A DNA stretch of 64,000 nucleotides from Euryodendron excelsum (taxonomy: Eukaryota > Streptophyta > Magnoliopsida > Ericales > Pentaphylacaceae), in assembly GCA_033060915.1 (NCBI GenBank), contig CM065394.1, positions 24,014,501-24,078,500 of the forward strand, in the 5' to 3' direction. Shown here in pieces: positions 1 to 10,199 of this stretch. The notes beneath the pieces are model-generated. The model was not told where the DNA came from, did not search any database, and saw only the letters and a list, made by a program, of their open reading frames with translations. The first letter of the stretch is position 1. Each line of letters begins with the position of its first letter. Position numbers and translations under genes: made by a program.

Positions 1-349
1 TACCCAGCTCAAGGTTATGTAGGGCCTATAATGAAATTGTCTCAACACATTACCGATCATGGTCATGTCAAGGTGACCATCGTGAACACAGAGTTTATCC
101 ATCATCGACTCTCGGCAACACTACCGGAAAAGCTTGAGGGAAGAAAACAAAAAATTGAGCTTGTATCAATTCCAGATGGACTTGAACCTAGGGATGACAG
201 AAGAGATAAAACTAAGCTGGGTGAATCTATATTGACAGTGATACCTGGTCATTTGGAGGACCTGATTAAGAAGATCAATTCATCGAGCGATGATAATGGA
301 GAGAAGATCAGCTGTGTCATTGTTGATGCAACAATCGCCGGCTGGGCTC
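1..349 (+). pseudogene. UGT83A-like glycosyltransferase pseudogene, 5' part of exon 1
   Basis: This is the N-terminal acceptor-binding half of a plant family-1 UDP-glycosyltransferase, whose intact relatives transfer a sugar to small molecules in the cytosol. The reading frame is open from base 1, so the true start lies upstream of the window. It begins at the YPAQG motif near the N-terminus and runs through NTEFIHHRL, a SIPDGLEP block and VIPGHLEDLIKKIN to DATIAGWAL. These blocks are those of the UGT83A group. The histidine that normally follows YPAQG, the catalytic base of the family, is a tyrosine here (codon tat). The frame is cut at 349-350 by a 17-base T run and resumes at about 3856. 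Family assignment is strong; the exact orthologue is not resolved. Confidence 0.85.
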
Positions 350-386
350 TTTTTTTTTTTTTTTTTAACAACAAAAAAAGTCCATT

Positions 387-489
387 TTCAAGATACTGTT
401 GATAGGTGATTCAGGTGTCGGCAAGAGCAGTCTTCTCCTCACTTTCATCTCCAACTCTAACTCCCGCCAAGATCTCACGCCCACCATTG
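387..489 (+). pseudogene. Captured Rab GTPase first-exon fragment (RabC/Rab18-like)
   Basis: The frame from 387 reads FKILLIGDSGVGKSSLLL, then a switch-I-proximal block ending LTPTIG. This is the P-loop (GDSGVGKSS) of a small GTPase of the plant RabC (Rab18) group. It stops at attg followed by gtactc, a plausible splice donor, and the next few hundred bases look like an intron (T-rich, no frame). No later exon (WDTAG, NKxD) was seen. The upstream residues (QQKKSI) do not look like a normal Rab N-terminus and no start codon is visible, so the fragment begins inside the exon. It is a captured piece and not a gene. It lies antisense to the LINE on the other strand, next to its T run. Confidence 0.75.
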
Positions 490-1210
490 GTACTCTTCTC
501 TCTCTTTGTATGTATATATACTTAGATACAGAAGATGATTCTGGATATATTCTCTGGATAGTTGCATGCCATGGTCGAAAATTTTGTACATATGGTAGAA
601 TCTCTCTGTGCTTTAGTATGCAAATTCACTTGCTGTTATACTTACTTAAGCTGAACTGCGGGTTCATTTGATTCTGTTTGTAATTTCTGGTTGTTTTGAT
701 TTTTTTATTTTTTTGGGTACAATTTCTGGTGGTTTTGATTAACAGTTTTGTCTGTCTTAACTAGATAGGAATCAAATTTATTTGCTCTGTTTTGGGTTGG
801 CCAGTAAGTGACACTCAATCTATGCAATGGTTCTGGGGCATTTGTTCATGGTTGATATCTACATCTAATGAAACACATTCACTGGGGACTATCATTGAGA
901 TCATTAGAGGCGATCTAATATGCTTAATTGATTGTGGAAGGGGGTTTATGAAAAGGGTTAATATTTGGGTCCAATTACAATAAAAGAAAGATTTTATCCT
1001 CCAGAATAACATTTTGAAAGCCAAAATCCTCACTAAGAAAGAGGAAAAAACAGGGACACCAAAATAAAAAACTATTAGTGCTAGTGAGATACCAACACAC
1101 TTCCTGCACCATAAAAACTCTCTGTTAAACTTTTACAACCAAAACCAACATACTGTCTATACACTTTGTACTATAATTTGCATTTTCTCACCCCCTCCAA
1201 GGAATACAAG

Positions 1211-1437
1211 ACATCGTTGATTGAGAATGGAACATTTGGCCAAGCTGCTTTGATCCAAAGTACAGCCTGGATTCTCGATCTGTCCACAATATCATTCCAC
1301 CTCACCTCCACTTGATTGAATAATGCATTATTTCTTGCCTTCTAGATCTGCCAGATTACTGACATGAACATTAATTCCCATAGCCTCCTTTCGACTTTCT
1401 TATTCTTCATACTCATCCACCACTGTGCATAGTCTTG
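1211..1437 (-). repeat. First copy of a 225-bp LINE segment flanking an inner repeat
   Basis: This stretch is nearly the same as 3156-3381, in the same orientation. Both encode the LINE C-terminal region on the minus strand. They flank 1438-3155. The copy continues to lower coordinates into the LINE 3' end (about 975-1210). Confidence 0.8.
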
Positions 1438-3155
1438 TGATTCCACTTTAAAAGTGTAATCTTAGTCCCCTAATTAGTTGTTTGTTAGCCCTTATATGGG
1501 TACTAGAATAGGTTTTTAGTAATAAATTGATCTAAAGTGGTTTTTTTTGTGTATTGTAAATTTTTGGTCATAAAATGCAGAAGTGGGCTTAAAGTGAAGA
1601 AATTCGTTCGGACGGTGCGTTCGGATGGTCCTAGCCATTCAGACGGTGGGTTCGGACTGTGAAGGGATTCGGATGGTCTGCTCAGACGGACGAAAGAGCG
1701 TTCGGATGCTATGATGAAAATTGGAGTTCTAGAGTCAAGTTTTTCCGTTTAAAGCCATTACAGAGTTGTGTTTTTCCGTTCGAAGGAAATACAGAGTTGT
1801 GATTTGGCATCTGAAGACTGTCTGAATGGTGAAAGAACTGTCTGAACGCTTATCGGACGATCGTGAGACACATTTCGGACGGGGAGCGCAGATTTGCCTT
1901 ACAACCCAGCATTCGAAAGAAAGGGATGTTATGTTATTTTTTAGGGTTTGAGGAGCCAGGATAGAGAGAAAAGAAGGGAAAAAGTTGTATTTTGGGTAGA
2001 TTTACTTTATATTGTTGTATTTAGGATTTTGGGAAGGGTTTAGTTAGATTTCTAGTATTGGTTTGTTGTAATCCTTCACATTCTCTCAAGATTCAATATG
2101 TATCTTGTTGATTTATAGTTTAGATGTTGTATTTATACTTTGATAAGCTTTTAACCATGGAATCAACAAGCTAACTTTATTGTTTGGGGACAAATGTGAA
2201 GATCTACCAAGGAAAGTATAGGAAATAAAAGGGGAGTTCTAAATCTGATTGAATATCTATTTTGTATTTATTCTCTAATTATTTTAGAATTGATTGTTGT
2301 AGAAATCTTAGATTTATAATCATAGTTAGTAACATGTAATTTATTTCTAAAGAACCCATTAAAGATGATACAATTCAATTCCAAAGCTTTTAACCATGGA
2401 ATCAACAAGCTAACTTCATTATTTGGGAACAAATGTGAAGATCTACCAAGGAAAGCATAAGAAATGAAAGGGGAGTTCTAAATCTCATTCAATATCTATT
2501 TTGTATTTATTTTCTAATTATTTTGGAATTGATTGTTGTAGAAATCTTAGATTTATAATCATAGTTAGTAACATGTGATTTATTTTTAAAGAACCCATTA
2601 AAGATGATAAAATTCAATTCCAAAGTAATTAGAGATCCCTAAATTTTCAAAGCTAAATTCTCCGAATCAAGGGTCCTTTGGACGATTCTTGATTTGAGTT
2701 AACCCAAACTCCCCCTTTCAAATTCCGTGCTAGAATTGGTAGACTGAAGCATTTGCACCCAAACCACCTTTTTAATCAATTTAAATCCCTACTTGTTTTC
2801 ATTAGAATTTCGGTTAGATAAAAAATTAATTTAGTTATAATTGTTATTATTGTAGTAGAATTCTCATGTTTGTCAAATTGCCTTAGCTAGAGTCAAGTTG
2901 GCGTTTTTAATTTCGTTTCAATTAATCGTCTAGTTGTTAGCAAAACAAATCTACAAACACCAAAAGATTTTAGGTCAATTTTAGTTACCACAGCCATCAA
3001 TTCCGTCTTTGGTTTGCAACTTCAATTTGCATAGTTTTTTAAATTTTGCTCGTTTTTATTGCTAGATTGGTACAAGTCCTATGGGAGAACACGATAGTGG
3101 GGATACCCCCACTTAAACTACAACCACTTCTAATGCGGTGAGCGAGGAGAGTGAA
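1438..3155. repeat. Non-coding repeat inside the LINE, probable LTR-retroelement remnant
   Basis: No reading frame of note. The left part (1600-1900) repeats the words ttcggac and ggacggt many times. The middle holds a 238-bp tandem duplication. The right part (2620-3120) resembles the leader or LTR stretch of plant Ty3/gypsy elements, with the words gaattggtagactgaagc and gtcctatgggagaa. I found no clear TG...CA ends and no target duplication other than the flanking 225-bp copies. The class is uncertain. Confidence 0.4.
2147..2622. repeat. 238-bp tandem duplication, two copies
   Basis: Copy 1 is 2147-2384 and copy 2 is 2385-2622. Both start agcttttaaccatggaatc and end near aattcaattccaa. 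They differ at only a handful of positions, so the duplication is fairly recent. Confidence 0.9.
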
Positions 3156-3855
3156 GATATCGTTGATTGAGAATGGAACATTTGGCTAGGCTGCTTTGAT
3201 CCAAAGTACAGCCTAGATTCTCGATCTGTCCACAATATCATTCCACCTCACCTCCACCTGATTGAATAATGCATCATTTCTTGCCTTCTAGATTTGCCAG
3301 ATTATTAACATAAACATTGATTCCCATAGCCTCCTCTCGACTTTCTTGTACTTCATACTCATCCACCACTGTGCATGGTCCTGCAGCTTACTTGGTGCCA
3401 CCCATTCCAACCCCCACCATCTAGTTATAGAACACCAGATTTTCCAAGCCATTATACATGTCAAAAATAGGTGGTTGGAGTCTTCTTCAAAATTATGACA
3501 TAGCACACAAAAAGAATCAATACCTTGAGGCAGATAACTCTTGATTCTAAGAAATACCTTAGTCTTGATAGACTCTTGAATAACTAACTATCCAAATATA
3601 ACAATGTACAAAGGAGCTTTTACCTGCCAACATTTATTTGAGATAGGATGACCTTGTTCACCCTCTAGATTTGAATGACAGGAGAGAGATTTTACAGAAA
3701 AACTCCCCTCTTTTTCTAGTTTCCAAAATAGAACATCCTTTTTTGCTGTCCATACTATAAGGCTCAATCATTTTTAACATTTTGTTGTGTTCCTCTTCCT
3801 CCTATACTCAAGTTGTTTTTTGTATGAAAAACTCCATCTACCTCCATCCTCCTTA
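3156..3855 (-). pseudogene. LINE reverse-transcriptase C-terminal fragment (zf-RVT)
   Basis: On the minus strand the piece encodes the connection region, the zf-RVT zinc-binding motif (CVLCHNFEEDSNHLFLTC, then MAWKIW) and the LWESMFMLIIWQI segment typical of plant L1-type ORF2 ends. It is truncated on the 5' side near 3855 and carries stops and frameshifts. The segment 3156-3381 is duplicated at 1211-1437. Confidence 0.8.
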
Positions 3856-4029
3856 GCCGGTTGCGCTTTTAGGACTGTTGAGAAGACGGGAATAAAGGGC
3901 GCTGTGTTTTGGCGTACTAATGTAGAGAGCTTTGTGCGGGCACTACATATTTCTCGGCTCATTGATGCTGGAATTGTCGATGGTAATGGTATTGTTTTGA
4001 AAATTTGTCTGTTTTCTTTTCATTTGATG

Positions 4030-4066
<37 letters not shown>

Positions 4067-5413
4067 GTATGTGAATGTTTAAGCATTTTCTCTTGGGTAA
4101 ATTGAACTTTGCATTCTTGTACTTTACATCGAATCATATTTCAGAATCTGTACTTTCAATTGTAATAATTAAATTTTTGTATTTTTAATTTGTTGCAATA
4201 TCATCCTCTTATAAGCTTTCATTGGTGCAATTGACGGTCAAAAGTCCTGTGTGTTTCATGTGACTTTTTTCACGAGCAAAAATATATTTTGACTCTCAAA
4301 TGCCTTCAGTCCTTCGTCCGGTGAGACGAATCAGGGTATTTTGTAACCCTAATTTCATTTTATACACGAAATGACTTGATTTTTTTAAAGGCTTTGAGAT
4401 AGATTGGTGAGAGATGAGAGCATTTAGGAGCCAAAATGGTATGTAAATTTATTTTTACCCTTGAAAAAGGGCCAAACAAGGCATTTGGCCATCAATTGCA
4501 CAAATGAGAGGTTATGGAATGGTGACATTGCAACGAATTAAAGTATGTGGACTTAACTGTTACAATTAAAAGTACAGGTCTTAAAATGAGATTCGATATA
4601 AAGTACAATAGTCTAAAGTGTAATTTACTCTTTTGGGTTGCTATCTCTTCATTGTTTCCTTTTCTTTGACAGGAACTCCTAAAGGAAATGAGACGATCCG
4701 GTTGGCAGGAACTCCTAAAAGAAATGAGACGATCCGGTTTTCACCAGGCATGCCTGCCATGAGCACTGCTGATTTCATATAGATGTGCCCAGGCAATCCA
4801 AGCAGACAAAAAGAGATGTTCTGATATTACTTGTCCGCCATGAAAGCTGTAGAAGCCTCAAATTTGTTTCCTTTGGCAGCGTAGAAACTTGCAGTGATCA
4901 ACAATTTGAGGAACTGGCACTAGGACTTGAACTGGTAGAACAGCCATTCTTATGGGTCGTGAGGCCAGGCCTCACCGGTGAGTCCATCATCAAATACCCT
5001 GATGGGTTCTTGAGGAGAGTTGCTGATGATCATGGGAAGATAGTTATTGGGCACCACAAGAGAAGGTGTTGGCTCACCCTCCTATTGCTTGTTTCCTAAC
5101 CCATTGTGGTTGGAACTCGACCGTAGAGAGCCCAAGCATGGGGGTGCCTTTTCTGTGCTGGCCTTACTTTGCAGATCAGTTTTACATCAGGACTTACATT
5201 TGTGATGTTTGGAAGGTGGGAATAGGGTTGAAGCCAGAAGAAAATGGGAGAGTCTCAAGGCATGAAATAAAGAGAAATATGGAAGTGTTGCTTTCTGATA
5301 GCAACATTAGAGAAAATGCAATGAAATTGAAGGGTATGGCTAGAGAGAGTGTTAATGAAGGTGGATCATCCTTGAAGAATTTGAGAAACTTTATTGAACA
5401 TATTAAAGATTGA
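3856..5413 (+). pseudogene. UGT83A-like pseudogene, rest of exon 1, intron and exon 2
   Basis: Exon 1 resumes at about 3856 (EKTGIKGAVFWRTN, then ISRLIDAGIVDGN) and ends at 3988 with donor gtattg. The intron is 3989-4672 with acceptor tttgacag. Exon 2 is 4673-5413 and reads GTPKGNETIR, then SPGMPAMSTADF, with stops soon after. Near 4866 the frame jumps from KAVEASNL straight to the SFGS block, a deletion of roughly 115 codons. A +1 shift near 5048 leads into the UDP-sugar-binding PSPG box (WAPQEKVLAHPP, HCGWNS, FADQ), which is nearly complete. The end, NFIEHIKD then tga, is a normal UGT C-terminus. A 36-bp in-frame tandem duplication (4673-4744) opens exon 2. The locus is dead. Confidence 0.88.
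4096..4632. mobile_element. MITE with about 140-bp terminal inverted repeats, in UGT intron
   Basis: The left arm (from about 4097, gtaaattgaactttgca) and the right arm read on the other strand (from about 4632, gagtaaattacactttag) match over about 140 bases. Shared blocks include tgtacttta, atcgaatc, gtactttcaattgtaa against gtacttttaattgtaa, and gtgcaattga. The flanks carry ctcttggg and ctcttttggg, a possible 8-10 bp target duplication. It is non-coding. Long arms and this duplication size suggest a Mutator-type origin; this is inferred. Confidence 0.65.
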
Positions 5414-5774
5414 AATATTTTAATTTTACTGCTATATATATATGTGTGTATACCTGCAAGCTTTAAAGAGTGATCTTTTATCTCTCACCTCATAAGAAAA
5501 GTTTGGGGGAGTTATCTGGTTGAGCTTGTATTGTTCTATAGGTCTTCACTTGCCAATGGGAATCCTGCAACTTTTGATCAGTAGACTGCAATGTGGAGCC
5601 ACCGTCCATATGAGCAATGTAAACTTCACACATTGCGTAAATGATGACAGATCACAATGGACATGAGAAGAAATCAAGTGGTTGCTTTGTTATGCCTCAC
5701 CAACAGATTATTACCAAGTACTTAGGTGCTTTCTCACAGAGTAGTTAAGCGACCTTGGGAGGATGGTTGAATAG
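5414..5774. other. Intergenic, nothing recognised
   Basis: This holds the likely 3' flank of the UGT pseudogene, with a short TA/TG run near 5434-5450. No other feature was supported. Confidence 0.5.
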
Positions 5775-5890
5775 GCTCATAGGCTCCTCAAGAAAGGTAG
5801 TAGCTCAACCTTCTGTTGCCTGTTTCCTGACCCACTGTGGTTGGAAACCACCATGCATGAAAGGTCTAACCATGGGTCAGACTTTCCTAT
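5775..5890 (+). pseudogene. Second UGT relic, PSPG-box fragment
   Basis: In one frame the stretch reads KVVAQPSVACFLTHCGW, then KGLTMGQTFLF. This is the C-terminal UDP-sugar-binding PSPG box of a family-1 glycosyltransferase, matching the copy at 5055-5180. The conserved NST after HCGW is lost and stops follow. It is a remnant of a neighbouring UGT copy, in the same orientation as the first. Confidence 0.8.
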
Positions 5891-5980
5891 TCTGTTAATA
5901 GGTATAAAATTGAGCAAAAGCTGGAGCATTTGTCTTGCAATTAATGCCCTTACATGAGAAAATTCACCTAAAGCGGAATG

Positions 5981-6140
5981 AGTAATACTATAAAAACAAA
6001 AAGTTTTGTACATCATTTCTATACAAAATTATATGACTGCTTGTGATCATTTCATTAATATTTATTTTTTTCATAATTTTAAAAATAACCCAATCACATC
6101 ATTTTAATAGAGTTTTTTTTATATAAAAATATGTATATAA
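5981..6140. mobile_element. Palindromic MITE copy 1
   Basis: AT-rich foldback of about 160 bp. The ends read agtaatactataaaaac and, inverted, a run with cacatcatttta. It belongs to the family repeated at 6322, 30190, 30355, 30634, 32193, 33143, 41264 and 42822. The shared core is an atgatgtgg or cacatcatt word near each arm and actata or gctata at the tips. Confidence 0.55.
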
Positions 6141-6321
6141 AAAAAATTCCAAACCGAAAGAAATAGCAGAAAGAGCGTCATATAAGAAGGATCTTTGTCA
6201 AAAAAGAATTTTTATGTGACCAAATGAAGAGTTGAAGACATTCTCTTCCTACAGAAAATGAAGGATCTTTTTGAACTGTTTATCTAATTAATGAATGTAG
6301 TAAATGCAGTGCATGAGCATG

Positions 6322-6480
6322 GAGTAATGCTATAAAATAAAAATTTTCATATAGAATGATATGGTTGTTTATAGTTTTTTTTATTTCAAATCAAATCACT
6401 TACCATTTTAGTTTTTAAAAGTACTACTATCACATCATTAATCTTGTAAAATTTTAACATAAAAACTCTATAAACATAAA
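6322..6480. mobile_element. Palindromic MITE copy 2
   Basis: Starts gagtaatgctataaaat, has gaatgatatggttg in the left arm and ctatcacatcattaatc in the right arm. Same family as the copy 340 bp upstream. Confidence 0.6.
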
Positions 6481-6489
6481 ATGTTTCAG

Positions 6490-7814
6490 TGGATATGGCA
6501 TGGCAAATGCAGAAATACCAATAAGGGGCCCTGCCTTGTGGAAACAATTCATTCCACTGTGTTTCCATGGCACATTTCAACACCCAAATCATTTCTCTGA
6601 AAATGTCACCTTGATAACCAAAGTAATGTTACTTAACAGCAAAAAGGAAATAATTTTGCTTGAAAAAAAAAAGGAAATTTTCTTTGACTATTGTTAACAC
6701 AAACACAATAGAGGAGCGGGATTTGCTCATGTGGATGGAGGAACCCGCACCTTTGGCCGTAGATTCAACTCACATTAGTAAATTCGATCGGCATTGTCAA
6801 TTACTAATATTTGTAACTGCATTTTGTATTCAATTGTGACAACTTCACATAAAAAAGACATGTTACGTGGCAGTAGATATTTCATCTTCATTTTAACCAT
6901 GATCTTTCACGACAAGAAATTACAAAAAAAAAAAAAAAAACACTAAGAAACATTAAATTTCTCCGCTTTTCTATTCTTATGATTTCTTTTTATAAACTAT
7001 AACCAACTCCTAAACTCATAATAATCATATGAACGTGATTTTTTTGTTTTTTTGTTTCTTGTTTGGTTAGTAGACTTAATTATTTTTGTTTATTATTGTT
7101 AAAATTTTTTCATATGGAACTAAAATATTCCAATTTTAGTATTTTCACCGATGATTTTCTTTGACTAAGTTGTTACTACCATGTGTCGAATTCTTTAAAT
7201 ATCTCTTATGTAAATATGTATTTTAGCTGTAAAGTATTGATAAATATGCTTCTTTTGAAACAATTAGCCACTATTTACTTTCTGGTAATTCATTTTAACT
7301 TGTACTTCAAAATTACAATGTTTTTCTTTTATAAGGAAAACGAATGTTAACGCCTGGTTATTTGTAATTCAAGTGGTAGGGTAATAGAGTTACAACATAG
7401 TACAAAGAAATTCTAGAGCCCACAAAGTTATTATGTTTGATAATTCGTATTACTAGAATTTTGTGCTTCACTTGGCTGATTTTGCATACTTGTGGAGGAC
7501 TATTGCTGAAATTTTATGCTCGTCGTGACTTATTTAAAATGTATATGAGATGCTATTGATCAGCTATACAATTATGTACATCATACAGGAACTAAAATAA
7601 AAAAATATGAAGGGTACGAAGAAGTAAATTCACAGGTGGAGGAGAAAAATGACCTTTGGTTTGTTTTATAGTAGATAGATAATTGTAGAAAAATGGCCTG
7701 TGGTTTGTATTGAAGTGAACTGAAGAAAAGCCAAGCAAAAGAAGACAATAGAAACGAAGCAAATTGACTAGAGAACCAACTAAGTTAGCCCTCAAACCAA
7801 CAAGCAAATGGATC
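6490..7814. other. Intergenic AT-rich DNA without recognised genes
   Basis: Holds an A17 tract near 6925, several T-rich stretches and short frames with no family resemblance. The stretch 7600-7800 lies just before the LINE and I could not assign it. Confidence 0.5.
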
Positions 7815-8357
7815 AGCCAGAAATTGTTCTGCTATGGAAAACTTGGGCCCCTCAAAAGATACAGATCTTCAGTTGGCTGGCCATACAATGATGGATTAAA
7901 ACCGGAGTCTTCTTGTTGAAAAGGAAAATTCTTCTTCAAGATGAGGGTGTTCTCTGTGAGTTTTGCGAGGAGCTAATAAGGCTCTGACCATCTTCTTCTC
8001 AAATGCAGATTCTCCTGGCTTGTTGGAAGTAACATCTTCAAATGGTGGGGAATGGTATGGGTTTGCCCTCAAACCATTTCTCAGCACTTCATCTAGTGGT
8101 TTACCTGCAAGAACAGAAAACTGGGAAAGTCAATATGGGATGCTCTGTTTCCGGCTACCATATGGAATATTTGGATTGCAAGGAATGATGTTATCTTCAG
8201 CAAGAAGTCGATCATCTGGGAGGAAACTGTCGAGTCTACTGAGTTGCAGGTTATGTTTTGGACTCGATCTAAGATTAGAGGGGGGAGTTTTAATAGTTAC
8301 AGCTTTTTTCACTCTATTGAAGTTGTCAAAGTTTTGGATCCTTCTCTTCCGAGGTAG
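7815..8357 (+). pseudogene. LINE ORF2 C-terminal fragment (host of the nested gypsy)
   Basis: The plus strand encodes the last part of a plant L1-type ORF2. The region reads LLWKTWAPQKIQIFSWLA, then KRKILLQDEGVLCEFC (zf-RVT start), then after frameshifts TIWNIWIARNDVIFSKKS, the segment VMFWTRSKIRGGSFNSYSFF, and the end HSIEVVKVLDPSLPR followed by tag at 8355-8357. The ending matches two other LINEs here (HSIEAVKSLNPKLIKQ at about 21380; HSIDGVKSLDPALLV at about 19735). It is 5' truncated. The 3' UTR is interrupted at 8362 by the gypsy element and resumes at 18155. Confidence 0.85.
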
Positions 8358-8362
8358 CTGTT
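8358..8362. repeat. Target-site duplication of the gypsy element, left copy
   Basis: ctgtt directly before the LTR start tgatggtccc. The right copy is 18155-18159. Confidence 0.9.
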
Positions 8363-8719
8363 TGATGGTCCCGGTCAAAGCTCAAAGGATAATAGCAAAT
8401 ATATTCTCTATTTGCGGTAAGAGAAAACCAAGAAACAATGGATATTCATTTCTCCCATTGATTCATACATCCACTTCTTTAAATAATCCTGGGCAGCAAC
8501 CGAAAAATAACAAAACAACAAAAGCAACATCTCACGTAAATAATCGAAAATAACGCAACAACGGCACCAATATTCGACCATGCACTCCACGTTCCGTTCC
8601 CATAATGTCTGGGAGTCTTCATGCATATCCGCTAAGTATTCATGCAACCCAAGTCCCACATCTTCCCATAATATCTGGGATTCTTCACGGCTTCTCTCCG
8701 GGTCCTTCGTGGCCCATCA
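8363..8719 (-). repeat. Gypsy 3' LTR
   Basis: 357 bp, TG...CA ended, matches 12834-12847 joined to 17800-18154. It lies downstream of the polypurine tract on the minus strand. Confidence 0.9.
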
Positions 8720-8960
8720 TCAGCGCCCCCCCCCCCCCCCCCCCATTAAGTGGACGCTTGTCCGCAAGGTCCATCATCGGAAACTGTTCCTGCAATGTTG
8801 CCGTGTTCTCCCATGTGGCTTCCTCGGAAGGCAGCCGACGCCACTGTATGAGGCTCTCTTCGATGAACTTCCCCTCTTGCTGCACCCAATGAGTATCGAT
8901 GATCTTTGCTGCTTCTAGCACAACTGCACCCTCCTCTGTGACGGGCGGAAGCTCCGCCGT
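8685..8960 (-). pseudogene. Chromodomain end of the gypsy polyprotein
   Basis: The minus strand reads VLEAAKIIDTHWVQQ, then LIQWRRLPSEEATWENTATL and QFPMMDLADK. This is the pattern of the chromodomain at the C-terminus of chromoviral integrases, where it steers integration to marked chromatin. The frame then runs through the G19 polypurine tract as a glycine run and ends inside the 3' LTR at 8685. The HPVFHVSLLK block that precedes the domain in the family is visible at about 9000-9030. Confidence 0.8.
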
Positions 8961-9129
8961 AACGTTCGCCCCTTCGCCGATATATTACTTTAGCAGTGAA
9001 ACATGGAACACCGGGTGGATACGGGTTCCCTTAGGTAATTGAAGCTTGTAAGCCACCTTACCGATTCTCTGCATAATCGGATATAGCCCGAAGTACTTGC
9101 TAGTGAGTTTTTGATGTGCCCTCCTAAAG

Positions 9130-10199
9130 GCTGTACTTTGGCGTTATGGTTAAAGCTTTAGTAACACCAAATCGCCCACCACAAATTCCAAATCTAGCTG
9201 CTTGCGATTTGCCATTCGTTTCATGCGATTAATAGCCACCTTCAAGTTACTCTTCAGTTGGCTCAAAAGCTCATCTCGGTGTAGCAAGCTTCGGTCAACA
9301 TCATTGACAGGCGAGAGCCTTACGGTGTAGAATGAAATGGCGGGTGGTAATCGCCCATAGAGAGCCTGAAATGGGGTCATCCCGGTTGAGCTATGGTGGG
9401 CAGTGTTATACCAGTATTTCGCCCAAGGAAGAAACTCCAGCCATTTTCGGGGCCATTGATGAATGAAGCTTCGAAGATATTGTTCAAGGCAGTGGTTAAC
9501 CCCTTCAGACTGGCCATCAGTTTGTGGATGGTAGGCGGAGCTCATTTTTAGCGTAATGCCTGACATGGTGAAGAATTCTTGCCAGAATGTGCTAATGAAG
9601 ATGGGGTCGCAGTCGCTAATGATAGATCTGGGCATACCGTGTAACTTGATAGCCCCCTCCACAAATTTTTTGGCTACAACTTTGGCAGTAAAAGGATGGG
9701 TTAAAGCCATAAAATGAGCGTACTTAGTCTGTCAACAACTACCAGGATAGAATCCCGACCATGGGATGTCGGCAATCCTTCGATGAAGTCCATTGTAATG
9801 TCATCCCATACTTGACATGGGATTGGCAAAGGTTGAAGGAGACCAGCTAGGGCGAGGGTTTGCGACTTGGTCCTCTGGCAGTCTTCACATGCAACCACAA
9901 AATTCTGGATATCCTTGTACATAGCGGGCCAATAAAACTGTTAGGCCATACGTTTATAGGACTGCTATACGCTGGAGTGGCCTGTTGCCTTGCTTGCATG
10001 GAATTCCCTTAGTAACTTGTTACGCAGCTCTTGAACCTTTGGTACAACAATTCTGGTCTTATAAAAAACCAGGTCGTTATGCAACTTATATTGGCTTTCG
10101 GGCTTAGTTGCAGCTTCATGGCCTACTTGTTTGATGTATGCATCCTCCTTTGAAGCTTCTCGAATCTCTTCCCATAAGTAAACCTGTGGAATGAACATA
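9130..10199 (-). pseudogene. Gypsy integrase region
   Basis: Three frames separated by breaks make up the integrase. The N-terminal part (9965-10198) has a GHSSV histidine and the next (9701-9922) has [11 protein letters not shown] with the CxxC pair. The catalytic core shows all three acidic positions: D in [10 protein letters not shown] in IISDCDPIF, where the family has R before the second D, and E in QTDGQSEGVNHCLEQYLR. The end (VVGDLVLLKL) is the usual pre-chromodomain block. Integrase joins the element DNA to the host chromosome. In-frame stops near 9715 and 9940 make this copy inactive. Confidence 0.88.

Larger units (their letters stand above)
350..3855 (-). mobile_element. Composite LINE-type insertion inside UGT exon 1
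   Basis: The insertion splits the UGT reading frame. It starts with a T17 run (350-366), as expected for the poly-A tail of a minus-strand LINE. It is flanked by a diverged duplication of about 15 bp, from gccggctgggctct at 337-350 and gccggttgcgctttt at 3856-3870. The duplicated codons match the UGT on both sides. LINE coding remnants read on the minus strand: the zf-RVT region with cysteines and LFLTC near 3440-3510, the segment before it to about 3855, and the terminal WQIW region near 3290-3330. Between T run and LINE lies a plus-sense Rab exon. A 1.7-kb unrelated repeat sits inside the LINE. All frames are broken. Confidence 0.75.

Noticed and set aside
7963..8553. A 196-codon plus-strand open frame
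   Set aside because: It is the wrong frame of the LINE ORF2 end and then runs into the gypsy LTR. The LINE reading in the neighbouring frame has clear family blocks.
8580..8921. Three frames with poly-Pro or poly-Gly around 8720-8745
   Set aside because: The plus-strand ones are shadows; the C19 tract is the gypsy polypurine tract. Only the minus frame is real, as the chromodomain end.
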